Assembly: GCA_022599515.1 (NCBI GenBank)
Contig: JAHZMC010000087.1
Coordinates: 1-55,180, forward strand
Source of the DNA: Betaproteobacteria bacterium
GTDB lineage: Bacteria; Pseudomonadota; Gammaproteobacteria; Burkholderiales; Methylophilaceae
Reading direction: 5' to 3'
Length of the DNA stretch: 55,180 bases
Under the pieces are notes generated by a model. The model saw only the letters and a program-made list of their open reading frames with translations, ran no database searches and was not told the DNA's origin. Position 1 is the stretch's first letter. Each line of letters starts with the position of its first letter. Of this stretch, positions 18,676 through 28,322 are shown one piece after another. A program made the position numbers and the translations under genes.

Positions 18676-18710
18676 AAGCCCCTCTACGTGAAGTAACAGG
18701 GGCTTTTTTT
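18676..18710 (+). terminator. Intrinsic terminator of the RND operon
   Basis: AAGCCCCT (18676-18683) pairs with AGGGGCTT (18698-18705), with an inner TAC/GTA pairing in the loop, followed by a run of seven T residues ending at 18710. It sits 27 nt after the channel-gene stop. Confidence 0.9.
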
Positions 18711-18863
18711 ACAGGAAAACAAATGTGCCGCTATCAAACTAAATCAGATGACACATAACATGCTAATGAATAGACTGATCATGCCAGCCACCCAGCTAAG
18801 CCCTGTTGTTTTTATCTAAAACTCACTATTGCTAGGCAAATATTGATCGTTTTTTCGTGTGCA

Positions 18864-19889
18864 CTACCATAAATAACCAACACTGAATAACAAGGTTTTA
18901 TCGGTTTTTTCTCGACCTTCAGCGGGTTGATTTGCATAATCAACATTTAACTGCGTTGATGCATTTAAGTTTTCTGCAATCGGCACACGCAACCCTGTTT
19001 TAGTAAACACCAAGCTATTCGCCGCGTCTTCTAAACTAACCAACACTTCATGTTGGTGAAAGAACTTCACATTCTGAAACACCAATTGATCGTACTTCAA
19101 CGCCCAACGGACACTGCCATATCGATCATCTTCAGCTTCATCAAAATCTGTACTAATATAATTAACACCACCCTCAATCGATAAATTCAAATCTTCTTGC
19201 TCATAAAACTGATAACCCGAACCCACACCTGCGTTTGAACGTAAATTAATATTTCTAAACTTATCGTGTTCTAAAGAACCATTGGTATAAAAATACCATT
19301 TTTTGCTTAAAAATTGGTCATATTGCATATAACCTTTGCTATTAAAAGCGGTACTCTCGCCATCTGCTTTCGCTCTATTCAAATAAGCACCAACAGTAAA
19401 TCGATTTTGTTTTGTTCTCGCAATCACCTCAGCATCTGCTCTCACTTGGCTGTTATCAGCATTACCAGATGTGACTGCGCCGCCAACATTGGCATAACCT
19501 GACCACTCAACGCCTTGACCCATAATTCCTGGGCTTGGATTAATATAGGTCACGTCTTTTAGGTCTAACTCGCTCGTCATTTGTAAGCCAGAATTCACCA
19601 TTTTGACGCGGCCTAAACTTCTTTTTTGCAATCGCGCATCAAATGTAGAGTCATCAGACAACACGACTTTGACTGGCTCATCAGTGTTTAATGTCGCAAT
19701 TTCAGACCAAAGAATATTAATTTCACCCGTATATTTGGTTCGAAAAACCAATTTATCTGTTTCTTTTTTAACGACGGCACCTGTTATCCAATCGCCATTC
19801 TTTAATTTAACTGTGTCTGCAATAGCTGCATGACTAAACGAAATTGATAACAATGCAATGATTTTTATTAGCTTCTTTATTAACTTCAT
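18864..19889 (-). CDS. DUF481 outer-membrane beta-barrel protein (YdiY-like)
   Basis: 341 residues from the ATG at 19889, chosen because AAGGGG lies 5 nt upstream and a signal peptide follows (KKLIKIIALLSISFSHAAIA, cleavage near residue 25). An N-terminal small domain (DTVKLKNGDWITGAVVKKETDKL) resembles the beta-rich region often fused to DUF481. Residues 130-341 alternate polar and hydrophobic strands and end with an aromatic residue (LLFSVGYLW), as expected for an outer-membrane barrel. Relatives are salt- or acid-inducible in enterics, with no defined function. It converges on the RND operon. Confidence 0.85.
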   Translation of the reverse strand: MKLIKKLIKIIALLSISFSHAAIADTVKLKNGDWITGAVVKKETDKLVFRTKYTGEINILWSEIATLNTDEPVKVVLSDDSTFDARLQKRSLGRVKMVNSGLQMTSELDLKDVTYINPSPGIMGQGVEWSGYANVGGAVTSGNADNSQVRADAEVIARTKQNRFTVGAYLNRAKADGESTAFNSKGYMQYDQFLSKKWYFYTNGSLEHDKFRNINLRSNAGVGSGYQFYEQEDLNLSIEGGVNYISTDFDEAEDDRYGSVRWALKYDQLVFQNVKFFHQHEVLVSLEDAANSLVFTKTGLRVPIAENLNASTQLNVDYANQPAEGREKTDKTLLFSVGYLW

Positions 19890-20156
19890 AGGCCCCTTAA
19901 AAGTAAAAAATGCGTGTGCCAACGCTATTGGCAATCACAATTAATTGATAAATGTTTATAATTTGAGTGTACTCAGCTGTCGAGCTTATGGGATGCAACG
20001 CTAAAACCTTATATCTATCAGTATACCAGCTCACTATCAAGCTCCAAGAGATTGATTGAGAAACAACCAGCGCTGAAAAAATAAGCACATTATTTGTCAT
20101 CAAAACAAGGTAAACTATTCTAATCTCTTTTAATCATTCAACAATAAATCCAATTC
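19890..20156. other. Intergenic region between DUF481 and the secreted unknown
   Basis: About 267 nt between divergent genes. It must carry both promoters, but I see no clear hexamers, repeats or conserved ORF. Confidence 0.4.
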
Positions 20157-20618
20157 ATGCGTTATTTAGTCATAGTCCTTAGCTTATTTGCCAATTCAGC
20201 CTTGGCTGTTGATTGGGCATGGCAACTCGAAAGCGCAACCATTTTTGAAAGTGTCATCGCCATTAAACAAGCTGATGGCAATATCATTCGTCACAACTTT
20301 CATTGCGATTTAACCGATGCGTTAAATGAAAAAACGGAACTCTCTTCAACCATTGAAACTGTCACACCAACATCGCACCCAAACGGCGTGTTAGTCGTCA
20401 CCTGTTACAGGGGCGCGAATGCTGAAATGCTTGCCATCATTGATCCGCTTGAAGAGAAAGTCGTCTACAAAAAAATGGGCAGTTATTTTGTAGACTGGCA
20501 TTTAGAAGATGGCAAAATTGTTATTGATTATGACAAGCCATGCGAAGACACAAAAGACAAAGTCTGCTCTGACAATCCTGACAACCAGTTTGTGACTGTC
20601 TCGCAACCTTGGCCATAA
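20157..20618 (+). CDS. Secreted protein of unknown function
   Basis: 153 residues with a signal peptide (MRYLVIVLSLFANSALA, cleavage near residue 17). The mature part is acidic and includes four cysteines (FHCDL, VTCYR, KPCED, KVCSD), which could form two disulfides in the periplasm. I recognise no domain. It stands between the DUF481 gene (opposite strand) and the AmpG-like permease (same strand, 66-nt gap). No Shine-Dalgarno is evident before its ATG. Confidence 0.6.
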   Translation: MRYLVIVLSLFANSALAVDWAWQLESATIFESVIAIKQADGNIIRHNFHCDLTDALNEKTELSSTIETVTPTSHPNGVLVVTCYRGANAEMLAIIDPLEEKVVYKKMGSYFVDWHLEDGKIVIDYDKPCEDTKDKVCSDNPDNQFVTVSQPWP

Positions 20619-20684
20619 AGCAGTCGCAGTACAAACCAACCACTGGATTACGTTTATCGTATCCATCATTCAAATAAATCTAAT

Positions 20685-21956
20685 ATGGCGAATCGCAATC
20701 TAAAAGAAATCCTTTTTAATAAACGCATGCTAGCTTGCGTTGTATTAGGCTTTAGCTCTGGCCTGCCTTTATATTTACTCTTTCAACTGCTACCAGCATG
20801 GTTACGTAGTGAAGGCATCGACCTCAAAACCATTGCCGTATTTGCCTTGATTCAATTGCCTTATACGTGGAAATTTATTTGGGCGCCATTGATGGATAGA
20901 TACAACCTGATTGCGCCGATGGGTCGCCGCCGTAGCTGGATGCTACTCACCCAAATCTCACTCTTTATCACTATCTGCGCCTATGGTTTTTTCAACCCGC
21001 AATTAAACATTACTAGCATTGCCGTAGTTTCTACCTTAGTTGCCTTGTTTTCAGCTAGCCAAGACATTGTGATTGATGCCTTTAGGCGCGAGATTCTAAG
21101 TGATGAAGAATTAGGATTAGGCAACAGCATTCACGTCAACGCCTACCGTGTTTCAGGCTTAGTGCCCGGCGCTTTAGCCTTAATTCTATCCGACCATTTA
21201 CCTTGGTCTTCCGTGTTTTGGATAGTCGCTTTATTCATGATTCCCGGCATGCTGATGACAATCTTCGCCAAAGAGCCGCATCGTGCAGAAGCCCCAAAAA
21301 GTTTAAAAGCCTCCGTGATTGAACCATTCACCGAATTTATTAATCGCGCAGGCATCAAACATGCGCTATTAGTGCTGCTATTTATTTTGCTTTATAAATT
21401 AGGCGACAGCATGGCAACCGCACTCGCCACCCCGTTTTATATTGATATGGGTTTTAGCAATACGGACATTGGCACCATCGTCAAAGGTAGCGGTTTAGTC
21501 ATGCAAATATTAGGTGGTTTTATCGGTGGCATTTGGATGGTCAAAGTAGGCATCAATCGTGGACTATGGGTATTCGGCATGGTGCAACTGGTCACCATTC
21601 TCGGCTTTGCTTGGCTAGCACACGCAGGCCCCTTTGAAACCATCGGCACTATTGAACGCGGCATGCTAGCCGTAGTAATCGGCGGCGAAGCGCTAGGCGT
21701 AGGCTTAGGCACAGTCGCCTATGTCGCCTACATGGCACGCGAAACAAACCCCGCTTACACCGCAACCCAACTTGCCTTATTCACCAGCTTATCCGCTGTA
21801 CCAAGATCAATTTTTAATGCCCTAACAGGCGGCATGGTCGAAGCACTTGGCTGGGAAATGTTCTTTTATGTCTGTACGTTTTTAGCGATTCCTGGGATGT
21901 TGTTGCTGTTTAAGGTTGCGCCCTGGAACTCCAAGACTAAGCTTGTTGACGCTTAA
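20685..21956 (+). CDS. ampG: AmpG-like muropeptide permease (MFS)
   Basis: Inner-membrane importer of anhydro-muropeptides for cell-wall recycling. The 423 residues contain about 12 hydrophobic segments. The AmpG N-terminal text is clear: CVVLGFSSGLPLYLLFQLLPAWLRSEGIDLKTI and YTWKFIWAPLMDRY, then GRRRSWMLLTQ as the MFS loop 2-3 motif and SASQDIVIDAFRREIL. SLSAVPRSIFNALTGG comes near the end. mpl, the recycling ligase, is also in this window (49.5-50.8 kb). The second half diverges from enteric AmpG, so substrate choice is inferred. Confidence 0.85.
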   Translation: MANRNLKEILFNKRMLACVVLGFSSGLPLYLLFQLLPAWLRSEGIDLKTIAVFALIQLPYTWKFIWAPLMDRYNLIAPMGRRRSWMLLTQISLFITICAYGFFNPQLNITSIAVVSTLVALFSASQDIVIDAFRREILSDEELGLGNSIHVNAYRVSGLVPGALALILSDHLPWSSVFWIVALFMIPGMLMTIFAKEPHRAEAPKSLKASVIEPFTEFINRAGIKHALLVLLFILLYKLGDSMATALATPFYIDMGFSNTDIGTIVKGSGLVMQILGGFIGGIWMVKVGINRGLWVFGMVQLVTILGFAWLAHAGPFETIGTIERGMLAVVIGGEALGVGLGTVAYVAYMARETNPAYTATQLALFTSLSAVPRSIFNALTGGMVEALGWEMFFYVCTFLAIPGMLLLFKVAPWNSKTKLVDA

Positions 21957-22093
21957 TTGCATCTAGCATTTATTCCTAACTAAGCGCTCACTCAACTCTT
22001 CCCCTTAATACAAAAGCTTGCGATGCTTATTTTGTGAAAGTTTTTTAGTTTACCTACGACTAAATCAGTAATAATCCAATTGGAATTTATTTT

Positions 22094-22867
22094 ATGCAAG
22101 TTAAGCGTCTCATCGTTTGCTTTTTTTCAAGCCTGTTATTACTGAGCCAAACTCAAACCTTTGCCGCTGAATGTAGTGCAAAAACCAGCTCAAAAACTAT
22201 TCCATTATTAGAACTCTACACCTCTGAAGGTTGTAGTAGTTGCCCACCTGCAGATAAGTGGATAAGCAAAATTCAACATAACAAGAGTGAAGTTACACCC
22301 CTAGCTTTTCATGTCGATTATTGGGATTACATTGGTTGGAAAGATCAATTTTCCAAAGCGGAGTATAGTGATAGACAGCGTAAAACGGCGGCTTTTGGTG
22401 GGGCTGGTTTTGTGAATACGCCGCAGTTTGTATTTAATGGTCGTGATTTTAAAGGTTGGGATAATAGCCGTTTAAAGAGTGCGATTAATCAGACACAACA
22501 ATTAGCATCACGTGCGAATTTAACACTCAACACGGTGAATGAGGCTGATGGCAGCATTACGCTGATAGCCAATGCAGAATCACTAAATCCTAAAGTGACT
22601 AAAAACGCAGATGTGTTTGTGGCCTTATATGAGAATGGGCTTATCACCCAAGTGAAAGCGGGTGAAAACAATGGTCGAGAGTTGAAGCATGACTATGTGG
22701 TGCGCCAACTATTTGGCGCATACCAACTCAATCATCAACATCAATTTAGTAAAAACTTTACTTTAGCTAATACTTGGAAAAACAAAGATGCTGGCGCTGT
22801 GATATTTGTGCAAGACAGTAGTAATGGTGAAATTATTCAAAGTTTAGCGCTGGATTTTTGCAGTTAA
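22094..22867 (+). CDS. DUF1223 secreted thioredoxin-like protein
   Basis: 257 residues with a signal peptide ending near AAEC (about 25). The core motif LLELYTSEGCSSCPPADKW (about residues 38-55) has a CSSC pair in the position of a thioredoxin active site. FHVDYWDYIGWKDQFS and GFVNTPQFVFNGRD complete the family signature. The redox role is likely but unproven for the family. The gene converges with xth and their stop codons overlap by 4 nt. Confidence 0.9.
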   Translation: MQVKRLIVCFFSSLLLLSQTQTFAAECSAKTSSKTIPLLELYTSEGCSSCPPADKWISKIQHNKSEVTPLAFHVDYWDYIGWKDQFSKAEYSDRQRKTAAFGGAGFVNTPQFVFNGRDFKGWDNSRLKSAINQTQQLASRANLTLNTVNEADGSITLIANAESLNPKVTKNADVFVALYENGLITQVKAGENNGRELKHDYVVRQLFGAYQLNHQHQFSKNFTLANTWKNKDAGAVIFVQDSSNGEIIQSLALDFCS

Positions 22868-23637
22868 TCTTCATAATCAATCACCAGCGGCGCATGATCG
22901 CTGAATTTTTCAGCTTTATAAATTGAAGCCTTCATCGCTTTTGCAGCTAATGCTGGGGTGACTATCTGATAATCAATGCGCCAGCCAACATTTTTTGCAT
23001 ATGCCTGACCGCGATTGCTCCACCATGTGTAGCAATCATCAGTCGTGTCAGGGTGCAATTTGCGATACGCATCAACCCAGCCAACACGGCCAAATAAATC
23101 GGTCATCCATGCACGCTCTTCTGGCAAGAAACCTGAGTTCTTTTTGTTACCTTTATAGTTTTTTAAATCGATTTCTTGATGGGCAATATTCCAATCACCA
23201 CAAATAACAACGTCAAATCCGCTGTTAACGAGTTGCTCAAGATGCGGCATAAAACGGTGCATGACGCTAAATTTAAACGCTTGTCTTTCTTCGCCACTAG
23301 AGCCGCTTGGCAAATACAATGACACCACTGCCAATTTGCCAAAACGACATTCGATATAGCGTCCTTCTGCATCAATATCATCAATGCCTAAGCCAACAAT
23401 CACTTCATCTGGTTTTTGCTTAGAGTAAATGCCAACGCCGCTATAGCCTTTTTTTTGCGCATAATGAAAATTGCCGTAATACCCAGCAGGCGCTTGCATT
23501 TCTTCCGTTAAATTATCGGCCTGTGCTTTTAATTCTTGTAAACAAATAATGTCTGGCTGCGTTTGATATAACCAAGGGAAAAAGCCTTTATTGGCCGCAG
23601 AGCGGATTCCATTTAAATTCAACGTTATAATACGCAT
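22864..23637 (-). CDS. xth: Exodeoxyribonuclease III
   Basis: AP endonuclease and 3'-exonuclease of base-excision repair, 257 residues. Motifs in order: TLNLNGIRSAANKGF (about 4-18), DIICLQELKAQ with the metal-binding Glu (about 34), GDWNIAHQEIDL with catalytic Asp and Asn (about 150), WWSNRGQAYAKNVGWRIDYQ and SDHAPLVIDYE with the terminal catalytic His. It is divergent from pyrE with a 25-nt gap, so the two promoters must overlap the opposite coding starts. Close relatives are named both xth and exoA. Confidence 0.95.
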   Translation of the reverse strand: MRIITLNLNGIRSAANKGFFPWLYQTQPDIICLQELKAQADNLTEEMQAPAGYYGNFHYAQKKGYSGVGIYSKQKPDEVIVGLGIDDIDAEGRYIECRFGKLAVVSLYLPSGSSGEERQAFKFSVMHRFMPHLEQLVNSGFDVVICGDWNIAHQEIDLKNYKGNKKNSGFLPEERAWMTDLFGRVGWVDAYRKLHPDTTDDCYTWWSNRGQAYAKNVGWRIDYQIVTPALAAKAMKASIYKAEKFSDHAPLVIDYED

Positions 23638-23662
23638 TTAGTTCCTTTAATTTAGATTATTT

Positions 23663-24319
23663 ATGTCAGTTAATTATCACGATTTATCACAAGATTTCAT
23701 CACATTTTGCATCGAACAACAGGTGCTTAAGTTTGGTGAATTTAAAACAAAAGCGGGGCGATTAAGTCCTTACTTCTTTAATGCTGGCTTATTTAATGAT
23801 GGTGATAGTTTATTAAGATTAGGGGAATTTTACGCCAATAGCATCGAAAAATCAGGCATAGAATTTGATATGTTGTTTGGTCCAGCTTATAAAGGCATTC
23901 CATTAGCAGCCAGTATTGCAATTGCTTTCGCTAAAAAAGGCCGAAATTTGCCATATGCGTATAATCGTAAAGAAGCCAAAGACCACGGAGAAGGTGGTAC
24001 AGTGGTTGGTGCGCCATTAACTGGTCGCGTATTGATTATTGACGATGTGATTTCTGCAGGTACATCTGTCCGTGAATCGGTTGACTTGATTCAGGCAAAT
24101 GGTGCCATTGCAAGAGGAGTTAGTATTGCGTTGGATAGGCAAGAAAAAGGCTTGGGCGAATTATCCGCCACGCAAGAAGTGGAACAGAACAACAATATGC
24201 CAGTGATTAGTATCGCAAAATTGAGCGATTTATTAGCGCATATTGAAAGTAGCGATGCTTTAACGCCGCATTTAGAAGCAATAAAACGCTACCAACAGAG
24301 GTATTGTCTTACAACATAA
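23663..24319 (+). CDS. pyrE: Orotate phosphoribosyltransferase
   Basis: Forms orotidine 5'-phosphate from orotate and PRPP. The 218-residue protein shows the substrate loop [14 protein letters not shown] (about 30), [14 protein letters not shown] (about 72), [18 protein letters not shown] with the flexible catalytic loop, and the PRPP motif [17 protein letters not shown] (about 125). pyrE is divergent from xth with a very short gap and no obvious Shine-Dalgarno, and is followed 23 nt later by the DUF4124 gene. Confidence 0.97.
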   Translation: MSVNYHDLSQDFITFCIEQQVLKFGEFKTKAGRLSPYFFNAGLFNDGDSLLRLGEFYANSIEKSGIEFDMLFGPAYKGIPLAASIAIAFAKKGRNLPYAYNRKEAKDHGEGGTVVGAPLTGRVLIIDDVISAGTSVRESVDLIQANGAIARGVSIALDRQEKGLGELSATQEVEQNNNMPVISIAKLSDLLAHIESSDALTPHLEAIKRYQQRYCLTT

Positions 24320-24342
24320 AACTGCGATGCATAATAGATGAT

Positions 24343-24810
24343 ATGAAGCTTGGCACAATCAAATTATTAGCACCTATTTTGCTTATTGCAATGATGATTA
24401 GTGGACAGCTGGCGCATGCAGAAAGCAAGAAAATTATCAAATGGGTTGATGCGAATGGCGTGACTCATTATGGTGATAAACCACCGATGCCTGACGTCAA
24501 CGCGCGACAATCTAGCGTTCTGAATAAGCAAGGCGTCACCATTGATCGAACGAATAATAAAGTAGAAAAAGAAGCAACTGTGGCAGAAGAGGAAGGTGTA
24601 TCTGCCAATCAAAAAAGATACGATCAGGCGCTACTTGCTACTTATGCTACTCTTGAAGAAATTGAATTAGCACGCAAACGCAACGTGAGAATTGACGAAT
24701 TAACCTTAGAAGAACTAAAACAAAGACGTCGGAATATGCAAACTGAATCAGCAGAGCAGTTTGACAAAGTAGCGTTACAAAAAATGGAGCAACAAATTCG
24801 CAATCAATAG
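24343..24810 (+). CDS. DUF4124 periplasmic protein, apparently cut short by an amber codon
   Basis: 155 residues from the ATG at 24343, which gives a proper signal peptide (LLAPILLIAMMISGQLAHA). The DUF4124 core IIKWVDANGVTHYGDKPPMPD follows at about 30-50, then a linker and a charged coiled-coil-like helix (IDELTLEELKQRRRNMQTE). The frame stops at TAG (24808-24810) but remains open for 26 more codons, KVIANINKRYENDKKRFTEL and six further residues, to TAA at 24889-24891. Related proteins, as I recall them, end in just such a RYExDKxRYxEL helix, so this looks like a recent nonsense mutation, or readthrough. Confidence 0.85.
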   Translation: MKLGTIKLLAPILLIAMMISGQLAHAESKKIIKWVDANGVTHYGDKPPMPDVNARQSSVLNKQGVTIDRTNNKVEKEATVAEEEGVSANQKRYDQALLATYATLEEIELARKRNVRIDELTLEELKQRRRNMQTESAEQFDKVALQKMEQQIRNQ

Positions 24811-24891
24811 AAAGTCATTGCAAATATTAACAAACGCTACGAAAACGATAAAAAACGCTTTACTGAATTAAAAGCAAGCAAACATAATTAA
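24811..24891 (+). pseudogene. Detached C-terminal tail of the DUF4124 gene
   Basis: In the same frame after the amber codon, 26 sense codons continue the charged helix (NINKRYENDKKRFTEL) and end in TAA. Composition matches the preceding helix, not random intergenic sequence. Confidence 0.6.
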
Positions 24892-24918
24892 CTTAACTCT
24901 GTCGCAAATAAGCAATGA

Positions 24919-26367
24919 TTATTTGCTCAGCTTTTCTTTCAAAATAACATTCACTTGCGCTGGATTGGCCGTACCTTTTGAAGCTTTCATGATTTGCCCT
25001 ACCAACGCATTAAATGCTTTTTCTTTACCTGCTTTAAACTCTTCTACCATTGATTGATTTGCGCTAAGCACTTCATCAATCATCGCTTCAATCGCGCCAG
25101 TATCAGAAACTTGTTTTAAGCCTTTCGCTTCGATAATGGCATCAACATCAGACTCGCCTGACCACATCGCTTCAAATACTTGTTTAGCAGCATTGTTCGA
25201 AATAGTGCCATCAGCAATGCGTCTAATCAGTTGTGCCAAAGCCGCCGCGTCAATCGGCGAATCTGCAATGCTTTTATCTTCTGCGTTCAACTTAGCGGTA
25301 ACGCCGCCCATCACCCAGTTTGCGGCTAATTTAGCATCACCACCTGCATGAATCACACGCTCAAAATAATCAGCCACCTCTTTGCTAGAAGTCAACGTAG
25401 AAGCATCATAAGCAGAAAGTGCATACTCACTTTCAAATCGTGCTTTCATCGCTTCTGGCAACTCTGACATTTCAGCTCGCACTGCCGCTTTATCTGCTTC
25501 AGTGATTTCTAATGGCAATAAATCAGGATCGGGGAAATAGCGATAATCATTCGCTTCTTCCTTGCTACGCATGGCGCGCGTTTCACCCGTATCAGGATTA
25601 AATAAAACGGTGGCTTGCTGTATCTTGCCGCCATCTTCTAAGGTGTCAATTTGCCACTGCGTTTCATAAGCAATCGCTTGTTGCATAAATTTAAATGAGT
25701 TTAAGTTTTTAATCTCACGTCGTGTTCCCAATTCTGTCGTGCCTTTTGGCCGCACGGAAACGTTAACGTCACAGCGGAAACTACCCTCTTGCATATTGCC
25801 ATCGCAAATACCTATCCATTGCACTAATTCATGCAACTTTTTCGCGTAAGCTACTGCTTCTGCTGCTGAACGCATATCTGGTTCCGTCACAATTTCTAGC
25901 AACGGTGTTCCAGCGCGATTCAAATCAATACCACTCATGCCTTCTAAAGCGCCATGTACTGATTTCCCTGCATCTTCTTCCAAATGCGCACGGGTAATAT
26001 TAATCACTTTTTCGTAGGCTTCATTTTTACCAACAGCAGGTACTTGTATCGTCACTTTACCTTTGCCGACTACGGGTAATTCAAATTGACTAATTTGGTA
26101 ACCTTTTGGCAAATCTGGGTAAAAGTAATTTTTACGCGCAAACACTGAACGTGGCGCAATTTCTGCATCAATTGCCAAACCAAATTTAATCGCGCATTGC
26201 ACGGCCTCTTTATTTAAAACTGGCAACACTCCCGGCAACGCAATACTTACTTCACAAGCTTGCGTATTTGGCTCTGCGCCATAAGCAGTAGAAGCGCCAC
26301 TGAAAATTTTAGTTTTTGTTTTTAGCTGAGTATGTGTCTCAAGCCCGATAACGACTTCCCACTCCAT
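24919..26367 (-). CDS. gatB: Asp-tRNA(Asn)/Glu-tRNA(Gln) amidotransferase subunit B
   Basis: Binds misacylated tRNA and, with GatA and GatC, makes Gln-tRNA(Gln) and/or Asn-tRNA(Asn). 482 residues. The N-terminal kinase-like cradle starts [24 protein letters not shown], with [18 protein letters not shown] at about 88 and [20 protein letters not shown] at about 145. The C-terminal YqeY-like tail ends [13 protein letters not shown]. Its ATG is 1 nt from the gatA stop, so the order gatC-A-B is coupled. An 8-bp inverted repeat (24904-24911 with 24919-24926) overlaps its stop. Confidence 0.98.
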   Translation of the reverse strand: MEWEVVIGLETHTQLKTKTKIFSGASTAYGAEPNTQACEVSIALPGVLPVLNKEAVQCAIKFGLAIDAEIAPRSVFARKNYFYPDLPKGYQISQFELPVVGKGKVTIQVPAVGKNEAYEKVINITRAHLEEDAGKSVHGALEGMSGIDLNRAGTPLLEIVTEPDMRSAAEAVAYAKKLHELVQWIGICDGNMQEGSFRCDVNVSVRPKGTTELGTRREIKNLNSFKFMQQAIAYETQWQIDTLEDGGKIQQATVLFNPDTGETRAMRSKEEANDYRYFPDPDLLPLEITEADKAAVRAEMSELPEAMKARFESEYALSAYDASTLTSSKEVADYFERVIHAGGDAKLAANWVMGGVTAKLNAEDKSIADSPIDAAALAQLIRRIADGTISNNAAKQVFEAMWSGESDVDAIIEAKGLKQVSDTGAIEAMIDEVLSANQSMVEEFKAGKEKAFNALVGQIMKASKGTANPAQVNVILKEKLSK

Positions 26368-27821
26368 TATGCAATTCCTTTAGGCATCGCTGTATGCCAA
26401 TCTGTCACTTGTTGATACGCATGTGCAACATTCAGCATGCGTGCCTCATCAAAATAATTACCAATAATTTGCAAGCCAACTGGCAAATCATGACTGAATC
26501 CTGCAGGGACACTCATGCCCGGCAAGCCTGCTAAGTTGGTCGCAATGGTATAAATATCTTGTAAATACATGGCGATTGGATCGCCTGTTTTTTCACCTGT
26601 CTTGAAGGCAGTAGAAGGCACCGTTGGCCCCATGATAATGTCACATTGTTTAAATGCCGCTTTAAAATCTTCAGCAATTAAATGGCGAATCTTCTGCGCT
26701 TTAAGATAATAAGCATCGTAATAACCTGCACTCAATACATAAGTACCAATCAAGATGCGGCGTTTCACTTCTTCGCCAAAGCCTTCTGCACGGCTCTTCA
26801 TGTACATTTCCATCAAATCATCATACTCTTCCGCTCGATGTCCATAACGCACACCGTCATAGCGAGAAAGATTGCTAGACGCTTCAGCAGGCGCTAGCAC
26901 GTAGTAAACAGGGATTGATAAGCTTGCGTTTGGCAATGAGATATCGACAAACTCAGCACCCAGTTTTTTGTATTCTGCGATTGCTGTTTCAATCACTTTA
27001 GCAACATCGCCATCTAAACCGTCAGCAAAATATTCTTTAGGCAATCCCACTTTTAAGCCAGCTAATGGTTGATTTAATTGCGCCGTGTAATCTTCTTTAA
27101 GATGATTCAAACTGGTTGAATCGCGCGCATCAAAGCCTGCCATGACATTCATCATCAATGCACAATCTTCAGCCGATTTTGCCATTGGGCCTGCTTGATC
27201 CAAGCTAGAAGCAAAAGCTATCATGCCGTAACGCGAAACCAAGCCATACGTTGGCTTTAAACCAGTAAATCCACATAACGAAGCTGGTTGGCGAATGGAG
27301 CCACCTGTATCCGTGCCTGTTGCCGCCGCACATAACCGTGCTGCCACAGCCGCCGCAGAACCGCCACTGCTACCGCCTGGCACGCGCGTCAAATCCCAAG
27401 GATTTTTAACGCCGCCAAAGTAACTGGTCTCATTGGATGAGCCCATGGCAAATTCATCCATATTGGTTTTACCTAAATTGACTGCACCAACATTATTAAA
27501 CTGCGTAATCACGTGTGCGTCATAGGGTGCGATAAAGTTTTCCAGCATTTTAGAACCGCAAGTTGTTTTCCAATCTTTGGCACAAAAAATATCTTTTTGC
27601 GCAAACGGAATTCCTGTGAGCGTCGTTGCTGTTCCAGCAGCAATATTGGCATCAGCCGCTTTAGCTTGTGCCAAACTCTTTTCTTCATCTACCGTAATAT
27701 AGGCATTGATGTCGGGATTATATTGTCGAATACGGTCTAAGAAAGTTTGTGTCATTTCAACGCTAGACACGGCTTTGCTCGCCAACAATTGGCTTAAATT
27801 TTTAAGGCTTTGGTTAATCAT
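26367..27821 (-). CDS. gatA: Asp-tRNA(Asn)/Glu-tRNA(Gln) amidotransferase subunit A
   Basis: Glutaminase subunit of GatCAB, an amidase-signature enzyme of 484 residues. The catalytic triad is visible: Lys in [12 protein letters not shown] (about 76), cis-Ser in [13 protein letters not shown] and nucleophile Ser in [16 protein letters not shown] (about 175). It follows gatC with a 52-nt gap and abuts gatB. Confidence 0.98.
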   Translation of the reverse strand: MINQSLKNLSQLLASKAVSSVEMTQTFLDRIRQYNPDINAYITVDEEKSLAQAKAADANIAAGTATTLTGIPFAQKDIFCAKDWKTTCGSKMLENFIAPYDAHVITQFNNVGAVNLGKTNMDEFAMGSSNETSYFGGVKNPWDLTRVPGGSSGGSAAAVAARLCAAATGTDTGGSIRQPASLCGFTGLKPTYGLVSRYGMIAFASSLDQAGPMAKSAEDCALMMNVMAGFDARDSTSLNHLKEDYTAQLNQPLAGLKVGLPKEYFADGLDGDVAKVIETAIAEYKKLGAEFVDISLPNASLSIPVYYVLAPAEASSNLSRYDGVRYGHRAEEYDDLMEMYMKSRAEGFGEEVKRRILIGTYVLSAGYYDAYYLKAQKIRHLIAEDFKAAFKQCDIIMGPTVPSTAFKTGEKTGDPIAMYLQDIYTIATNLAGLPGMSVPAGFSHDLPVGLQIIGNYFDEARMLNVAHAYQQVTDWHTAMPKGIA

Positions 27822-27873
27822 GATTTTCTATTTACTATTTCGAGGCTATCTATACTGGGTCTGTTGTTTATAT

Positions 27874-28161
27874 TTACTCAATGACTTTTGGCACCAAATA
27901 CAAGCCATTTTCAACAGCGGGAGAATTGGCTTGAAAAGTTTCACGTTGATTGGCCGCTGTAACGACATCGTCTCTTAAGCGTTGTACGACATCTTGTGAG
28001 TGTGACATTGGTGTAATTCCAGTAGTGTCGACAGCTTGCATTTGCTCAATCAACGTCAGAATACCAGATAGTTTGGTGAGGGTTTTATCCGCCTCTGCAT
28101 CGCTGATTTCGATTCGTGCAAGATGGGCGATACGTTTAATATCGGAATTATCTAATGCCAT
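27874..28161 (-). CDS. gatC: Asp-tRNA(Asn)/Glu-tRNA(Gln) amidotransferase subunit C
   Basis: Small subunit (95 residues) that stabilises the GatA-GatB complex. The family pattern is present: [15 protein letters not shown] at 7-21, [19 protein letters not shown] in the middle, and REDVV-like LRDDVVT before an extended C-terminal arm ending in VPKVIE. It heads the minus-strand gatCAB operon, divergent from mreB over a 161-nt intergenic region. Confidence 0.96.
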   Translation of the reverse strand: MALDNSDIKRIAHLARIEISDAEADKTLTKLSGILTLIEQMQAVDTTGITPMSHSQDVVQRLRDDVVTAANQRETFQANSPAVENGLYLVPKVIE

Positions 28162-28210
28162 AAACTGCTTCTATTCTTCTGTTTGTTTAATTTAGTGGAA
28201 TAAACTTCAA

Positions 28211-28239
28211 TTGTGACTTAATTTTAAGCCGAATATACG
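28211..28239 (+). promoter_or_regulatory. Candidate mreB promoter
   Basis: TTGTGA (28211-28216) and TATACG (28234-28239) with a 17-nt spacer in the gatC-mreB divergent region. This leaves a leader of about 75 nt before mreB. Confidence 0.45.
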
Positions 28240-28322
28240 TTATTATACCTTGAATTTATATCCCATCTTATTTTAGGCATGTGATTAATAAGCGCGTTAG
28301 ATAAAGCACAGGAAAAAAACAT

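Noticed and set aside
19897..20103. Minus-strand ORF of 68 residues before the DUF481 gene
   Set aside because: It overlaps the DUF481 ribosome site, has no recognisable features and no Shine-Dalgarno.
24904..24926. GCAAATAA/TTATTTGC inverted repeat at the gatB end, considered as a bidirectional terminator
   Set aside because: Mostly A-T pairs and no T-run on either side; it may only reflect chance in AT-rich sequence.
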